Positions 17,304 to 25,544 of a stretch of 64,000 nucleotides of DNA are shown here, piece after piece. The position numbers and the translations under genes are program-made. The stretch covers positions 62,001 to 126,000 of the forward strand of contig NZ_JOEY01000017.1 of assembly GCF_000718165.1 (NCBI RefSeq), given 5' to 3'. The stretch comes from Streptomyces fulvoviolaceus (lineage in GTDB: Bacteria; Actinomycetota; Actinomycetes; Streptomycetales; Streptomycetaceae). The notes under the pieces were generated by a model. It saw nothing but the letters and a program-made list of their open reading frames with translations, was not told where the DNA came from and made no database searches. Positions within the stretch are counted from its first letter, which is position 1, and the number at the start of each line of letters is the position of its first letter.

Positions 17304-18128
17304 TCACGCGTCCACCTGGACGAGCTTCTTGCCGTCGGAGGTCACGACCTCGAAGTGATCGATGTCGTTCGGGCTCGGTGCCCCGGCTGCGGCGATGTAG
17401 AGAGGGTTCTTGGACTCTTCGGTCTTGCCGTCGGGGAGGCCGTAGCCCCACTTTCCGACGGTCCAGGAGGACATCGTCCAGCGCTCGCCGTTGGTGCCGA
17501 CGGCGATCAGGGAGCACTTGAGCGGCCCCTTGACGCCTTTGAGTTCGAGGACCCCCGAGGTGCCCCAGTCCTTCTCCGACAGCGCGACGGTCGCACTGAC
17601 GCCCGTTGACGCGTCGGTCGCCGAGACCTTGTCGTCCATGGACTCGAAGAGTTCCTTCGCGGTACTCGCCAGGACCTGCGGCTGCTCGCTGCCGCCCGAG
17701 TCCCCGCCGCTGGCCGCCATGGCGACGAACGGGCCGCCGATGATCAGCGCGGCCGCGGCCGCCACCATGTAGAAGCTGCGACGGCGCTTGTGGGCGCGGC
17801 GCTCGGCGACCTCGTCGACGAGCTTGTTCACCACCCGTGGGCTGGGCTTGGCGGACAGGGACTCGCCGATCGCGGGGGTGCCGGAACCTGGCAGGTCCGC
17901 GAGCGCGGCCAGCATCGGTTCCATTCCGGCGAGTTCGTCGAGCTGCTGGGCGCACCATTCGCAGGTGGCGAGATGGGCCTCGAAGGCGGTCGCCTCGGCG
18001 TCGTCGAGGATCCCGAGGGCGTAGGCGCCGACGGTCTCGTGCTCGTTCGGCACCGGAGATCCCATCATGGAGCCAGACATACCCGAACCACCTGTGCCGA
18101 ATCCCTGGTTTCCCCCGTAAACACTCAT
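17304..18128 (-). CDS. rsuA: Anti-sigma factor with zinc-binding ZAS motif and one membrane segment
   Basis: 274-residue membrane anti-sigma factor. The N-terminal cytoplasmic ZAS domain has the zinc motif H52-x3-C56-x2-C59 (AHLATCEWC) preceded by HETVGAYALGIL. A membrane helix lies at about 118-140 and the outer C-terminal domain (about 145-274) has the anti-sigma K/RskA-like fold. The start is ATG at 18128, sharing one base with the sigma factor stop (TGATG); a GTG one codon earlier is also possible. Coupling to the sigma gene indicates it binds and restrains that sigma factor. The symbol is given from synteny with the S. coelicolor sigU-rsuA pair, where loss of the anti-sigma blocks aerial growth. 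Confidence 0.82.
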   Translation of the reverse strand: MSVYGGNQGFGTGGSGMSGSMMGSPVPNEHETVGAYALGILDDAEATAFEAHLATCEWCAQQLDELAGMEPMLAALADLPGSGTPAIGESLSAKPSPRVVNKLVDEVAERRAHKRRRSFYMVAAAAALIIGGPFVAMAASGGDSGGSEQPQVLASTAKELFESMDDKVSATDASTGVSATVALSEKDWGTSGVLELKGVKGPLKCSLIAVGTNGERWTMSSWTVGKWGYGLPDGKTEESKNPLYIAAAGAPSPNDIDHFEVVTSDGKKLVQVDA

Positions 18129-18703
18129 CACGCCGTCACCCCCCGCTCCTCCAGTGCCAGCTTCATCGACCGCAACGCGTAGAACACCCGTGAGCGGACG
18201 GTGCCGCTGGGTATGCCCAGGGTTTCTGCCGCCTCGTTGACGGTACGCCCCTTGAAATACGTCTCGACCAGCACCTCCCGGTGAGCGGGGGTCAGGTCGT
18301 CCAGTGCGTCGGACAACGTCATCAGCCACAGCGCCTTGTCGATCTCGTCCTCCGCGGGGATGACCTCCAGCGGCGACGGATCAACCTCCTGCGGCCGGGC
18401 CTGCCGGCTGCGGTGGCCGTCGATGACGATGCGCCGGGCGACCGTCACCAGCCAGGGGCGTACCGATCCGGTCGCTCGATTGAGCTGGCCGGCGTTCTTC
18501 CAGGCACGGATGAGTGTCTCCTGCACGACGTCCTCGGCTCTTTGCCGGTCTCCCGCGACCAGCCGGAGGACATACGCCAGGAGCGGTCCGGCATGCTCTC
18601 TGTACAGGGCACGCATCAGCTCCTCATCAGGTTCCGAGGGCTGGGACATGCGATGTCGGGCCCTCGATCCACGTTCATTGGCCACGACGGAATCCTTGCG
18701 CAC
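18128..18703 (-). CDS. sigU: ECF RNA polymerase sigma factor (SigU-like)
   Basis: 191-residue ECF sigma factor. Region 2 (about 30-100) includes ALYREHAGPLLAYVLRL, DVVQETLIRAWKNA and the -10-recognition segment RPWLVTVARRIVID. Region 4 (about 130-185) has LTPAHREVLVETYF and a helix-turn-helix in VNEAAETLGIPSGTVRSR. GTG at 18703 is chosen because GGAGG precedes it by five bases; a GTG two codons upstream overlaps that GGAGG. The gene is followed with overlap by its anti-sigma. I assign SigU from position between the helicase and the CGNR/nnaR region; the fold alone does not separate ECF groups. The 259 bases upstream hold the promoter, but I could not place it securely. Confidence 0.82.
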   Translation of the reverse strand: MRKDSVVANERGSRARHRMSQPSEPDEELMRALYREHAGPLLAYVLRLVAGDRQRAEDVVQETLIRAWKNAGQLNRATGSVRPWLVTVARRIVIDGHRSRQARPQEVDPSPLEVIPAEDEIDKALWLMTLSDALDDLTPAHREVLVETYFKGRTVNEAAETLGIPSGTVRSRVFYALRSMKLALEERGVTA

Positions 18704-18968
18704 GCCCACCTCCGATGTCCGGGGGTTCCCCCAGTCGGTCGCTCGACGAGGGGTACGGACGCGGGGAGTTGAGTGTTCAAAGTGTCATGACAGTTTTCTT
18801 CTGAGTGACGTGACGAGACGGGACATGCGCGCACATTCCCGCCGCGTGATCTTTACATTTCCGCCACATTGGCAAGATCGCGACGACTGCCCGTGAGGCG
18901 GCGAAGGTAAACGACCTGTAATCGAAATCACTTCGACAGTCGCTCCATAGAAGGAACATAACGGGCAC

Positions 18969-19565
18969 TCAGGTCCGGGCGAGTGCCGCCCGGCGCCGGT
19001 GCCGGGCCACTCTTTCCCGGTTCCCACAGACCTCACTGGAGCACCAGCGCCTCCTGCGCCCCCGTGACGTATCCAGGTACACGATCGGACAGTTGTCGCC
19101 CTCGCACTGTCTGATCCCCGCCCGGGCGACGGGGTCGGTGAGCAGCTCCACGGCGTCCCGGGCGACGGCTCCGAGCAGCGCCGCGCACGCGGGCGGACCG
19201 TCCAACTCCCTTACGAGCTTGCCGTCTTCGCCTGCCACGGCACGCGGTGCCGGGGGCGGGGCGAGGGCGAACTCGTTGACCCGGGCGAGCGCGAGGCCGT
19301 ACGGCAGACCGGTCTGCGGCGCCGGTCCCCCGCGCACCAACTGTCCGATACGGCCGCGCAGTTCACGGAAGCCCACGAGCCAGGAGGCGTCGGCGTGCGC
19401 GAGCGGGGTGCCGTAGGGAACCAGGCCCGACCCGGTGATCCAGGCGCACAGCACCTCCACGGAGTCGAGCCGTTCCTCGGGGTGGGTGGTCGCGAGGAGG
19501 TCCAGGCAGATCCGCCCGGAGTCGAACCGCAGCTCGTACGCGGCCATAGCCGTACCCAGTGCCAT
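18969..19565 (-). CDS. CGNR zinc-finger regulator (ABATE domain protein)
   Basis: 198-residue putative transcriptional regulator. The N-terminal ABATE domain (about 1-140) starts with LRFDSGRICLDLLAT. The C-terminal CGNR zinc finger (about 150-195) reads CEGDNCPIVYLDTSRG then RRRWCSSEVCGNRERVARH, with four cysteines for one zinc and a basic tail for DNA. Start ATG at 19565 gives MALGTAMAAYEL; the second ATG at 19547 is possible. It is divergent from the DUF1772 gene, with 213 bases between them in which I see no operator. Targets are unknown. Confidence 0.86.
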   Translation of the reverse strand: MALGTAMAAYELRFDSGRICLDLLATTHPEERLDSVEVLCAWITGSGLVPYGTPLAHADASWLVGFRELRGRIGQLVRGGPAPQTGLPYGLALARVNEFALAPPPAPRAVAGEDGKLVRELDGPPACAALLGAVARDAVELLTDPVARAGIRQCEGDNCPIVYLDTSRGRRRRWCSSEVCGNRERVARHRRRAALART

Positions 19566-19778
19566 GTGCCTGTCACCGCCTAGGGGTTGCCCCGGTCGTG
19601 AGGGGGCTCGGTGAGATGCCAGCGAGAGGAGGGTGTAGGGGGGAGAACCGTTCCCTCATACAGTGCCTGCCCGCTTCGGCGGCCGGAACCCCTCGTACCT
19701 CGTCTGCCTGGACGCCCGCTTATGCGGCTGCGCGTTCGGGCCATGTTCCGTGGCCGGTCAGGTCCGTTGACTGGAGCC

Positions 19779-20255
19779 ATGACGACACGGGACAGGACAC
19801 AGAGCTTCGTACTGGGCGCGGCCACGGTCGCCATGGGCCTGATCGCCGGGGCCTTCTACGTCTTCGGCTGCGCCGTGATGCCGGGGCTGGCCCGCAGCGA
19901 CGACCGGGTCTACGTGGCCGTCATGCGCGACATCAACGACGTCATCCAGAACCCGGTGTTCTTCCTGAGCTTCCTCGGGGCGCTGCTGCTGAGCGGCATG
20001 GCGGCGTGGCAGGCGCGCGGCGAGCCGTACCGTGTCTGGGTCTGGGCGGCCTTCGTCGCGTACGCGCTCGTCTTTCTCGTCACCGTGGCGGTGAACATCC
20101 CGCTCAACGATGCGCTCGCGCGGAGCGGCGACCCTGGTGCTCTGCGCGAGGAGTTCGAGGGTCCGTGGGTGGCGTGGAACGTGGTGCGGGCGGTGCTGTC
20201 GACGGTGGCGCTGGTGTGCTTGGCGCGGGGCGCGATGCGACGCCGGGCCGTGTAG
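19779..20255 (+). CDS. DUF1772 membrane protein
   Basis: 158-residue protein with four predicted membrane helices, in the DUF1772 family (related to anthrone oxygenase-like proteins). Helices lie near residues 12-33, 58-76, 87-106 and 135-153. Family features visible are the short loops PGLARSDDRVYVAVMRDIN and VNIPLNDAL, the latter typical of the domain. The start ATG at 19779 has GGAG at good spacing; the open frame extends upstream to 19611 without coding character. Function unknown; it is monocistronic and runs into the large inverted repeat at 20291-20471, which probably ends its transcript. Confidence 0.8.
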   Translation: MTTRDRTQSFVLGAATVAMGLIAGAFYVFGCAVMPGLARSDDRVYVAVMRDINDVIQNPVFFLSFLGALLLSGMAAWQARGEPYRVWVWAAFVAYALVFLVTVAVNIPLNDALARSGDPGALREEFEGPWVAWNVVRAVLSTVALVCLARGAMRRRAV

Positions 20256-20290
20256 TCGCCTGTGGGTGGGTGGGGGTTGGCGCCTGTGTT

Positions 20291-20471
20291 TTCTCGCCCC
20301 CGCCGCCCCTTCCCGTCCCTGGGGCTCCGCCCCAGACCCCGCTCCTCAAACGCCGGAGAGGCTATTCCTAGCCCGTCCGGCGTTTGAGGACGAGGCCGTT
20401 CAGGCCGAAAGCGGGGGTCTGGGGGCGGCAGCCCCCAGGGACGGGACGGGAAGGGGCGGCGGGGGCGAGAA
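20291..20471. repeat. Large imperfect inverted repeat made of two opposed copies of a Streptomyces intergenic repeat
   Basis: Left arm 20291-20357 and right arm 20376-20471 are near reverse complements: TTCTCGCCCCCGCC... against ...GGCGGGGGCGAGAA, and TCAAACGCCGGA against TCCGGCGTTTGA. Each arm has its own inner hairpin (CTGGGGCTCCGCCCCAG and CTGGGGGCGGCAGCCCCCAG). I recognise the unit as an abundant intergenic repeat of streptomycetes that often sits between converging genes. Here it lies between the converging DUF1772 gene and nnaR and can act as a two-way terminator. Confidence 0.85.
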
Positions 20472-20482
20472 CCGCTGTCGGG

Positions 20483-21646
20483 TCACACGTCCCCGTACTT
20501 GGAATCCGCCGCCGGGTCCAGCGCCAGCCGGTACCCCCGTTTGACCACGGTCTGGATCAGCTTCGGCGCCCCCAAGGCCGTACGCAGACGGGCCATCGCG
20601 GTCTCCACCGCGTGCTCGTCCTTGCCGGCCCCCGGCAAGGCCCGCAGCAGCTCCGCCCGGGCCACCACCCAGCCCGGCCGCCGGGAGAGCGCGCGCAGCA
20701 GCGACATCCCGGCGGGGGGTACGGGCCGCAGCGCACCGTCGACCAGGACCGCGTGGCCCCGGATCTCCACCCGGTGCCCGGCGATCGGCAGGGTGCGGGC
20801 CCGCCCCGGCATCTCTTTGCAGAGCAGCTGCACGAGGGGCCCGAGCCGGAAGCGCTCGGGCGCGACCGTGTCGACGCCCTGGGCCTGCAGCGGCAGGGCG
20901 GTGACCGGGCCGACACAGGCCGGCAACACGTCGTGGTTCAGGGCGGCGAGGAGTTCGGGGAGCAGGCCCCGGTCCTCGGCCCGGGACAGCAGGGACGCGG
21001 CGGCGGGCGCGCTGGTGAAGGTGAGGGCGTCCAGCCCGCGCGAGACCGTCGCGTCGAGCAGCCGGTCCATCGGTGCGATGTCCTCGGGCGGCATCCACCG
21101 GTAGACGGGGATCCCGAGCACCTCCGCTCCCCCGGCCCGGAGTGCCTCCACGAAACCGGGCAGCGGCTCGCCGTGCAGCTGCAGGGCGACCCGGCGGCCC
21201 TCGACGCCCTCCTCGAGGAGCCGGTCGAGCACCTCGGCCATGGACTCGGACGACGGCGACCAGTCCTCCGTCAGCCCGGCGGCGCGTATCGCCCCCTTGA
21301 CCTTGGGTCCGCGTGCGAGCAGCTCCACCCCGCGCAGCCGGTCCAGGAGGTCCTCGCCCAGCCCCCACCCGTCGGCGGCCTCGACCCACCCGCGGAAGCC
21401 GATCGCGGTCGTGGCGACCACGACGTCCGGCGCCTGGTGGATGACCTCCTTGGTGGCGGCGAGCAGCTCACTGTCGTCGGAGAGCGGCACGATACGCAGG
21501 GCAGGGGCATGCACGACGGCGGCACCGCGGCGCTGGAGCAGCGCCCCGAGCTCGTCGGCCCGGCGCGCGGCGGTCACTCCCACGGTGAAGCCCGCGAGGG
21601 GGCCGTGGTCGGGAACCTGTGCTGGTTGCTGCTGTTCGTCGTACAT
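20483..21646 (-). CDS. nnaR: Nitrogen-assimilation regulator: uroporphyrinogen-III synthase-like domain fused to an OmpR-type winged helix
   Basis: 387-residue protein. Residues about 15-270 have the two-lobed HemD fold (LAGFTVGVTAARRADEL, FTSAPAAASLL, ACVGPVTA). Residues about 290-380 form a response-regulator-type winged helix with the recognition segment ETAMARLRTALG and the wing VVKRGYRLAL. This is the architecture of NnaR, the coactivator that works with GlnR on nitrate and nitrite genes in Streptomyces. It follows narK on the same strand, as expected. A second reading as a bifunctional siroheme-pathway enzyme is possible. ATG at 21646 is preceded by GGGACGAG. A terminator (21740-21775) separates it from narK, so it may have its own promoter in the 90 bases between. 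Confidence 0.87.
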   Translation of the reverse strand: MYDEQQQPAQVPDHGPLAGFTVGVTAARRADELGALLQRRGAAVVHAPALRIVPLSDDSELLAATKEVIHQAPDVVVATTAIGFRGWVEAADGWGLGEDLLDRLRGVELLARGPKVKGAIRAAGLTEDWSPSSESMAEVLDRLLEEGVEGRRVALQLHGEPLPGFVEALRAGGAEVLGIPVYRWMPPEDIAPMDRLLDATVSRGLDALTFTSAPAAASLLSRAEDRGLLPELLAALNHDVLPACVGPVTALPLQAQGVDTVAPERFRLGPLVQLLCKEMPGRARTLPIAGHRVEIRGHAVLVDGALRPVPPAGMSLLRALSRRPGWVVARAELLRALPGAGKDEHAVETAMARLRTALGAPKLIQTVVKRGYRLALDPAADSKYGDV

Positions 21647-21739
21647 AACTCTCGTCCCGCACTCGAGTCGTAGCACCTGCATGTGGAAGCGCCCTGTCTC
21701 GCGTAGCGCCTACAAGAGGTGGTCTTTCACCTGCATGGC

Positions 21740-21775
21740 AACCGAGCCTGTCAACGGCTCGTGACAGGCTCGGTT
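21740..21775 (-). terminator. Terminator after narK
   Basis: A perfect 14-pair stem, arms 21740-21753 and 21762-21775, with an eight-base loop, 24 bases after the narK stop. No T-run follows. It would reduce read-through into nnaR. Confidence 0.75.
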
Positions 21776-21799
21776 CCACTTGATGTCGCCAGTGTTACG

Positions 21800-23182
21800 T
21801 CACACCTCGGCGTAGTTGAGCTGCGGCTTCGTGTCGGTGGCCGCTTCGGACTGCGCCTTGGCGGCCGGGCGCCGAAGGTATACGGCCCAGGTGACCCCGA
21901 AGCAGGCGGCGTAGAAGGCGAGGAAGCTGACGAAGGCGCCGGTGCCGGAGCCGTAGGAGAGGAAGGACTGCCGGAAGGCGAGGTTGATGCCCACGCCGCC
22001 GAGCGCGCCCACCGCACCGATGAGTCCCATGGAGGCGCCGGAGAGGCGGCGACCGTAGGCAGCGGCTTCTTCGCCCTCGAGCCCCTTGGCCAGGGCCTTG
22101 GTCTGGAAGATGCCGGGGATCATCTTGTACGTCGACCCGTTGCCGAGGCCGGTGAGGACGAACAGGACCACGAAGGCGCAGGTGAACAGGGCCAGCGACT
22201 TCTCCATGCTGGCGAAGACCAGGACGGCGGTCGCGGCGCCCATGCCGACGTAGTTGTAGAGGGTGATCTTCGCGCCGCCGTACTTGTCGGCCAGCCAGCC
22301 GCCGAAGGGCCGGATCAGCGAACCGAGCAGCGGACCGATGAAGGTGACGTACGCCGCCTCCAGCGGGGTCCGGCCGAACTGGTTCGTCAGCACCTGCCCG
22401 AAGGCGAAGCTGTATCCGATGAACGAGCCGAAGGTGCCGATGTAGAGGAAGGACATGATCCAGGTGTGCGCGTCCTTCGCGGCGTCCTTGGCGGCGCCGG
22501 TGTCGTTCTTGACGTTCTCGATGTTGTCCATGAAGAGCGCGGCGAGGACGGCTGCGACCACGATGAACGGGATGTAGATCCCGAGCAGCACCCGCGGACC
22601 ACCGCTGGCGCCGATGACCGCGAGCGCGGCCAGCTGGATGACCGGCACACCGATGTTGCCGCCGCCCGCGTTGAGGCCGAGCGCCCAGCCCTTCTTACGG
22701 AGGGGGAAGAAGGCGTTGATGTTGGTCATCGAGGAGGCGAAGTTGCCGCCGCCGATACCGGCCAGCAGGCCGACCAGCAGGAAGGTGTTGAAGGAGGTCC
22801 CGGGCTCCATCACCGTGAACGCGGCGACGGTGGGGACGAGGAGGAGGCCGGCCGAGACGATCGTCCAGTTCCGGCCGCCGAAGATCGCGACGGCGAAGGT
22901 GTAGGGGACGCGGACGACGGCGCCGACCAGGGTCACCATCGAGGTCAGCAGGAACTTGTCGGCCGGGGTCAGGCCGTACTCCGGGCCCATGAAGAGCACC
23001 AGCACGGACCACATGGTCCAGATCGAGAACCCGATGTGCTCGGAGAGGACGGAGAAGATGAGGTTGCGGCGGGCGACCTTCTCTCCGGTCTCGTTCCAGA
23101 AGGTCTCGTCCTCCGGATCCCACTGCTGGATCCAGCGGCCGCCCCTGCTCGGGGGTGCGGGGGCTGTGCTTGGGGCTGTCAT
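21800..23182 (-). CDS. narK: Nitrate/nitrite transporter of the major facilitator family
   Basis: 460-residue inner-membrane protein with twelve predicted helices, of the NarK/NasA nitrate-nitrite porter family. The nitrate signature GIGGGNFASSMTNINAFFP lies near residue 145 and the second glycine-rich signature LGLNAGGGNIGVPVIQ near 170. A conserved Arg/Lys loop RPFGGWLADKYGGAK is at about 290. The N-terminus has about 55 cytoplasmic residues with WIQQWDPEDETFWNETGE, typical of actinobacterial NarK. ATG at 23182. Together with nnaR downstream it forms a nitrogen-assimilation unit. A GlnR-like site lies upstream (23252-23277). Confidence 0.93.
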   Translation of the reverse strand: MTAPSTAPAPPSRGGRWIQQWDPEDETFWNETGEKVARRNLIFSVLSEHIGFSIWTMWSVLVLFMGPEYGLTPADKFLLTSMVTLVGAVVRVPYTFAVAIFGGRNWTIVSAGLLLVPTVAAFTVMEPGTSFNTFLLVGLLAGIGGGNFASSMTNINAFFPLRKKGWALGLNAGGGNIGVPVIQLAALAVIGASGGPRVLLGIYIPFIVVAAVLAALFMDNIENVKNDTGAAKDAAKDAHTWIMSFLYIGTFGSFIGYSFAFGQVLTNQFGRTPLEAAYVTFIGPLLGSLIRPFGGWLADKYGGAKITLYNYVGMGAATAVLVFASMEKSLALFTCAFVVLFVLTGLGNGSTYKMIPGIFQTKALAKGLEGEEAAAYGRRLSGASMGLIGAVGALGGVGINLAFRQSFLSYGSGTGAFVSFLAFYAACFGVTWAVYLRRPAAKAQSEAATDTKPQLNYAEV

Positions 23183-23251
23183 GACGCCTCCACGGGGCTC
23201 CGGGGCTCAGGTCGTACTTCGAGTGGCTGATCCCGAAGGTAGGGAGGGCGC

Positions 23252-23277
23252 GTTTCCTGCCTGTGGCACCGGGTGAC
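23252..23277 (-). promoter_or_regulatory. Candidate GlnR-type site upstream of narK
   Basis: On the minus strand GTCAC, five bases, then GCCAC-N6-GAAAC. The GCCAC-N6-GAAAC part fits the GlnR half-site pattern GTNAC-N6-GAAAC at nine of ten defined positions. It lies 70-95 bases before the narK start, where GlnR would act. GlnR control of narK is known in Streptomyces; this exact site is inferred. Confidence 0.4.
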
Positions 23278-23339
23278 CGGAAAGGAACTTTGCTCTCACC
23301 CTGACCGAAGGCGGGATGAGAGGTCCTTACGGCTGTTTG

Positions 23340-23562
23340 TTACGAACAGCTCCCCTTGAAGACCGCGATCCGATGAGCCCTGCTGGCCGCGACCGCGATG
23401 TCCGCGGAGCCGTCGGCGTCGAGGTCGGCGACGGAGGCATCGTATGCAGTGTCGGCGGTGAGGGTGGTGAGGAGCGTCACTTCACCACTGCTACCCGTGT
23501 AGACGGCGACGGAGTCCCCTGCTGGTGCTCTGCTGGACCGCGACCAAGTCGGCGTCATACGG
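23340..23562 (-). pseudogene. C-terminal fragment of an FG-GAP repeat protein, frameshifted
   Basis: The minus strand encodes DADLVAVQQSTS in one frame and, after AGCACCAGCAGGGGACTCC, continues in another with SVAVYTGSSGEVTLLTTL, VADLDADGSADIAVAA and AVFKGSC before a stop. The DxDxDG calcium-binding loop marks an FG-GAP/integrin-alpha repeat. The two halves join into one sensible sequence only if about one base is restored, and no N-terminal part is present. It overlaps the stop of the SUMF1-like gene (ATGA). It is probably a decayed remnant left by rearrangement at the narK side of the accessory island. Translation from the overlapping ATG would give only about 70 residues. Confidence 0.6.
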
Positions 23563-24664
23563 CGTCGGCCGCGACCCGGAAGCCGACGGTCGTGTATCCG
23601 CCGCTGCCGTCGCGGCCCTCCCCTCGGTAGCCGGTCGTGCAGCTGCGGCCGGTCGAGTACCAGGAGCCGCCGCGGACGGCGTTGACCTTCTTGCCGGCTT
23701 CGGCCCCGTTGACGGCGGTGATGAGGGACGAGGTCCACTCGAAGACGTTTCCCGCCATGTCGTGGGCGCCGTAGGCACTGGTTCCGTCGGGGTGACTCCC
23801 GACCACCGACGTGTAGCCGCCGGTCTCGGTGAGCTCGTCGAAGAGGTCGGTGTAGACGAAGCCGGTGTAGGTGGAGTGGTCGATCCATCCGCTGACGCCA
23901 CCGGTGGAGGTGACGGCGAGGATCTCGGAGACGGGGTCGCTCTCGCCGTGGCGGGGCGAGTTCTCGTCGTTGTACGTCGCCTCCGTGTCGCCGTGGTGGG
24001 CGAGGTAGTAGGCGGCGCAGACGGCGTTGTAGGTGTAGCGGCTGGTGAGAGTCCCGTCGCTGTATGTCGTCCCCGCGTCGTGGCCCCAGGGATAGGTGTA
24101 CGACGACGGCCCGCGCGCCGCGTTCTCCCACTCGGCCTCGGTGGGGAGGCGGAAGGTGACGCCGTCGGAGCGTGTGGTGAGCCACGCGCAGAAGTCCTGG
24201 GCCTGCTCGGCGGACACGGAGAGTACGGGGTGCCGGCCCTTGTCCGTCGGATACGTCCCGTCGCTCCAGTGGCCGGGCGCGTCCCCGCCGCTGTCGTCGA
24301 GGAAGTCCTTCCACTGGGCGTTGGTGACCTGGTAGGCGCCCAGCATGTACGCGGCGGAGATCGCGGAGGCCTCGCCGGCGCCGGTGGTGTTGCCGAGGTC
24401 GGCGGTGAAGGTGAAGGACGGGTTGGCGGGGATCTGGACGAGGGTCTGTCCGGCGGCGGCCGAGGTGACGGCCGGGGTGACTGCCGGGGTGATCGACGGG
24501 GTGGGAGTGGACGTGGCCCGTCGGCTCCGGCTCGCCGTCGTCGGCTCGGCGGAGGTGGTGGCCGCGAGCACGCCGCCGCCCAGGAGAGCGACGGCGCCGC
24601 CACCGCCGTAGAGAAGGAGTCTGCGTCGAGTGGGGGGCTCGTTGGTGCGCTCGTTTCCCGTCAT
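23555..24664 (-). CDS. Secreted SUMF1/formylglycine-generating-enzyme-like protein lacking one active-site cysteine
   Basis: 369-residue protein. A twin-arginine-like signal (TRRRLLLYGGGG, then a hydrophobic stretch to about residue 36) is followed by a Thr/Pro linker and a SUMF1 domain (about 75-365). Domain blocks include YQVTNAQWKDFL, HPVLSVSAEQAQDFCAWL, RLPTEAEWENAARG, HDMAGNVFEWTSS and a final VGFRVAAD. In true formylglycine-generating enzymes the GGS motif is followed by two copper-binding cysteines five residues apart. Here the segment GGSWYSTGRSC keeps only the second. It is therefore unlikely to oxidise sulfatase cysteines, and it may bind a ligand or modify another substrate. ATG at 24664; divergent from the lipoprotein gene at 24803. 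Confidence 0.85.
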   Translation of the reverse strand: MTGNERTNEPPTRRRLLLYGGGGAVALLGGGVLAATTSAEPTTASRSRRATSTPTPSITPAVTPAVTSAAAGQTLVQIPANPSFTFTADLGNTTGAGEASAISAAYMLGAYQVTNAQWKDFLDDSGGDAPGHWSDGTYPTDKGRHPVLSVSAEQAQDFCAWLTTRSDGVTFRLPTEAEWENAARGPSSYTYPWGHDAGTTYSDGTLTSRYTYNAVCAAYYLAHHGDTEATYNDENSPRHGESDPVSEILAVTSTGGVSGWIDHSTYTGFVYTDLFDELTETGGYTSVVGSHPDGTSAYGAHDMAGNVFEWTSSLITAVNGAEAGKKVNAVRGGSWYSTGRSCTTGYRGEGRDGSGGYTTVGFRVAADAV

Positions 24665-24802
24665 GAACTCCGGAACGTAGTGAGGGTGTCTGTGCCGGGC
24701 GTGTCACCGGGCTGTGGGCGGACCCAGCGTGGTGGGGGCGGGGGCGGCGCCGGCACGGCTGGACCCGTAGGTACCCTGAACGCCTCGTGACCTGGGGGGT
24801 CC

Positions 24803-25498
24803 ATGCGAACCACATCGACGGTTGTGACGGCCGCACTGGCCTGTCTGCTGACGGGCGCCGCGACGGCCGGCTGCTCGGACGGCACCGCGGAGGAACCGTC
24901 CGCCGAGCAGATGCTCGACGATGCGAACGACACGATGGACGCGCTCAAGTCGGTGACCGTCGAAGCGACCACCACGTCGTCCACCAGCGGCACCATATCC
25001 AGCCGCTTCACGACCGACCTCAAGAACAGGTGCACGTCCAAGGTGACCTGGTCCACCACGGGCGCGGCCCTCGAACAGATCCGGATCGGCGAGACGGACT
25101 ACGTCCGCCCGAACCGCGCCTACCTCAATAAGTGGTCGGGCCGGTCGGTCACGACGGGCCAGGACACCTGGATCAAGACCCCGGCGAGCAAGGCACAGCC
25201 CGGAGACGGACTCTCCGCCTGCCCCAGGGAGTTCACCTCCTTCGGCACCGCGACCAAGGGCAAGGCGACCAAGGTCGACGGCACCCCGGCTCTCCAGCTG
25301 GTGGTGACCGACAAGGAGGACAAGGGCGGCACGTACACCTTCTACGTCGCCACCGAGGGCAAGCCGTACATCCTCAAGGTCGCCTACAAGGGCACCCAGT
25401 ACCGAACGACCACCAGCTACAGCGCCTTCGACGAGCCACTGGAGGTGCGGGCCCCGGCCGAGACGGAGGTGCTGGACGCGGGCGATCTCGGCCTCTGA
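24803..25498 (+). CDS. Secreted lipoprotein, LppX/LolA-like
   Basis: 231-residue lipoprotein. The signal peptide ends in a lipobox TAGC with the lipidated cysteine at residue 24. The mature part begins with an acidic linker, then a domain of alternating strands (VTVEATTTSSTSGTISSRF, GETDYVRPNRAYLNKW) that resembles the LolA/LppX half-barrel seen in many Streptomyces lipoproteins. Two further cysteines (near residues 77 and 139) could form a disulfide. Role unknown; such proteins often carry lipids or sense envelope signals. It is divergent from the SUMF1-like gene and converges with the AbiEii gene 46 bases away. Confidence 0.75.
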   Translation: MRTTSTVVTAALACLLTGAATAGCSDGTAEEPSAEQMLDDANDTMDALKSVTVEATTTSSTSGTISSRFTTDLKNRCTSKVTWSTTGAALEQIRIGETDYVRPNRAYLNKWSGRSVTTGQDTWIKTPASKAQPGDGLSACPREFTSFGTATKGKATKVDGTPALQLVVTDKEDKGGTYTFYVATEGKPYILKVAYKGTQYRTTTSYSAFDEPLEVRAPAETEVLDAGDLGL

Positions 25499-25544
25499 GC
25501 ACTCTTGAGCGGAGCGCCCTGCTCGACCAGCAGAGCAGCCGGCC

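Noticed and set aside
18800..18850. ECF-type promoter for sigU (GGGAAT followed by TCTCGTC)
   Set aside because: The -35 is plausible but the -10 does not fit at 16-17 bases, and several similar GGAA sequences lie nearby.
23555..24664. True formylglycine-generating enzyme (sulfatase activator)
   Set aside because: One of the two active-site cysteines is serine and no sulfatase gene is nearby.
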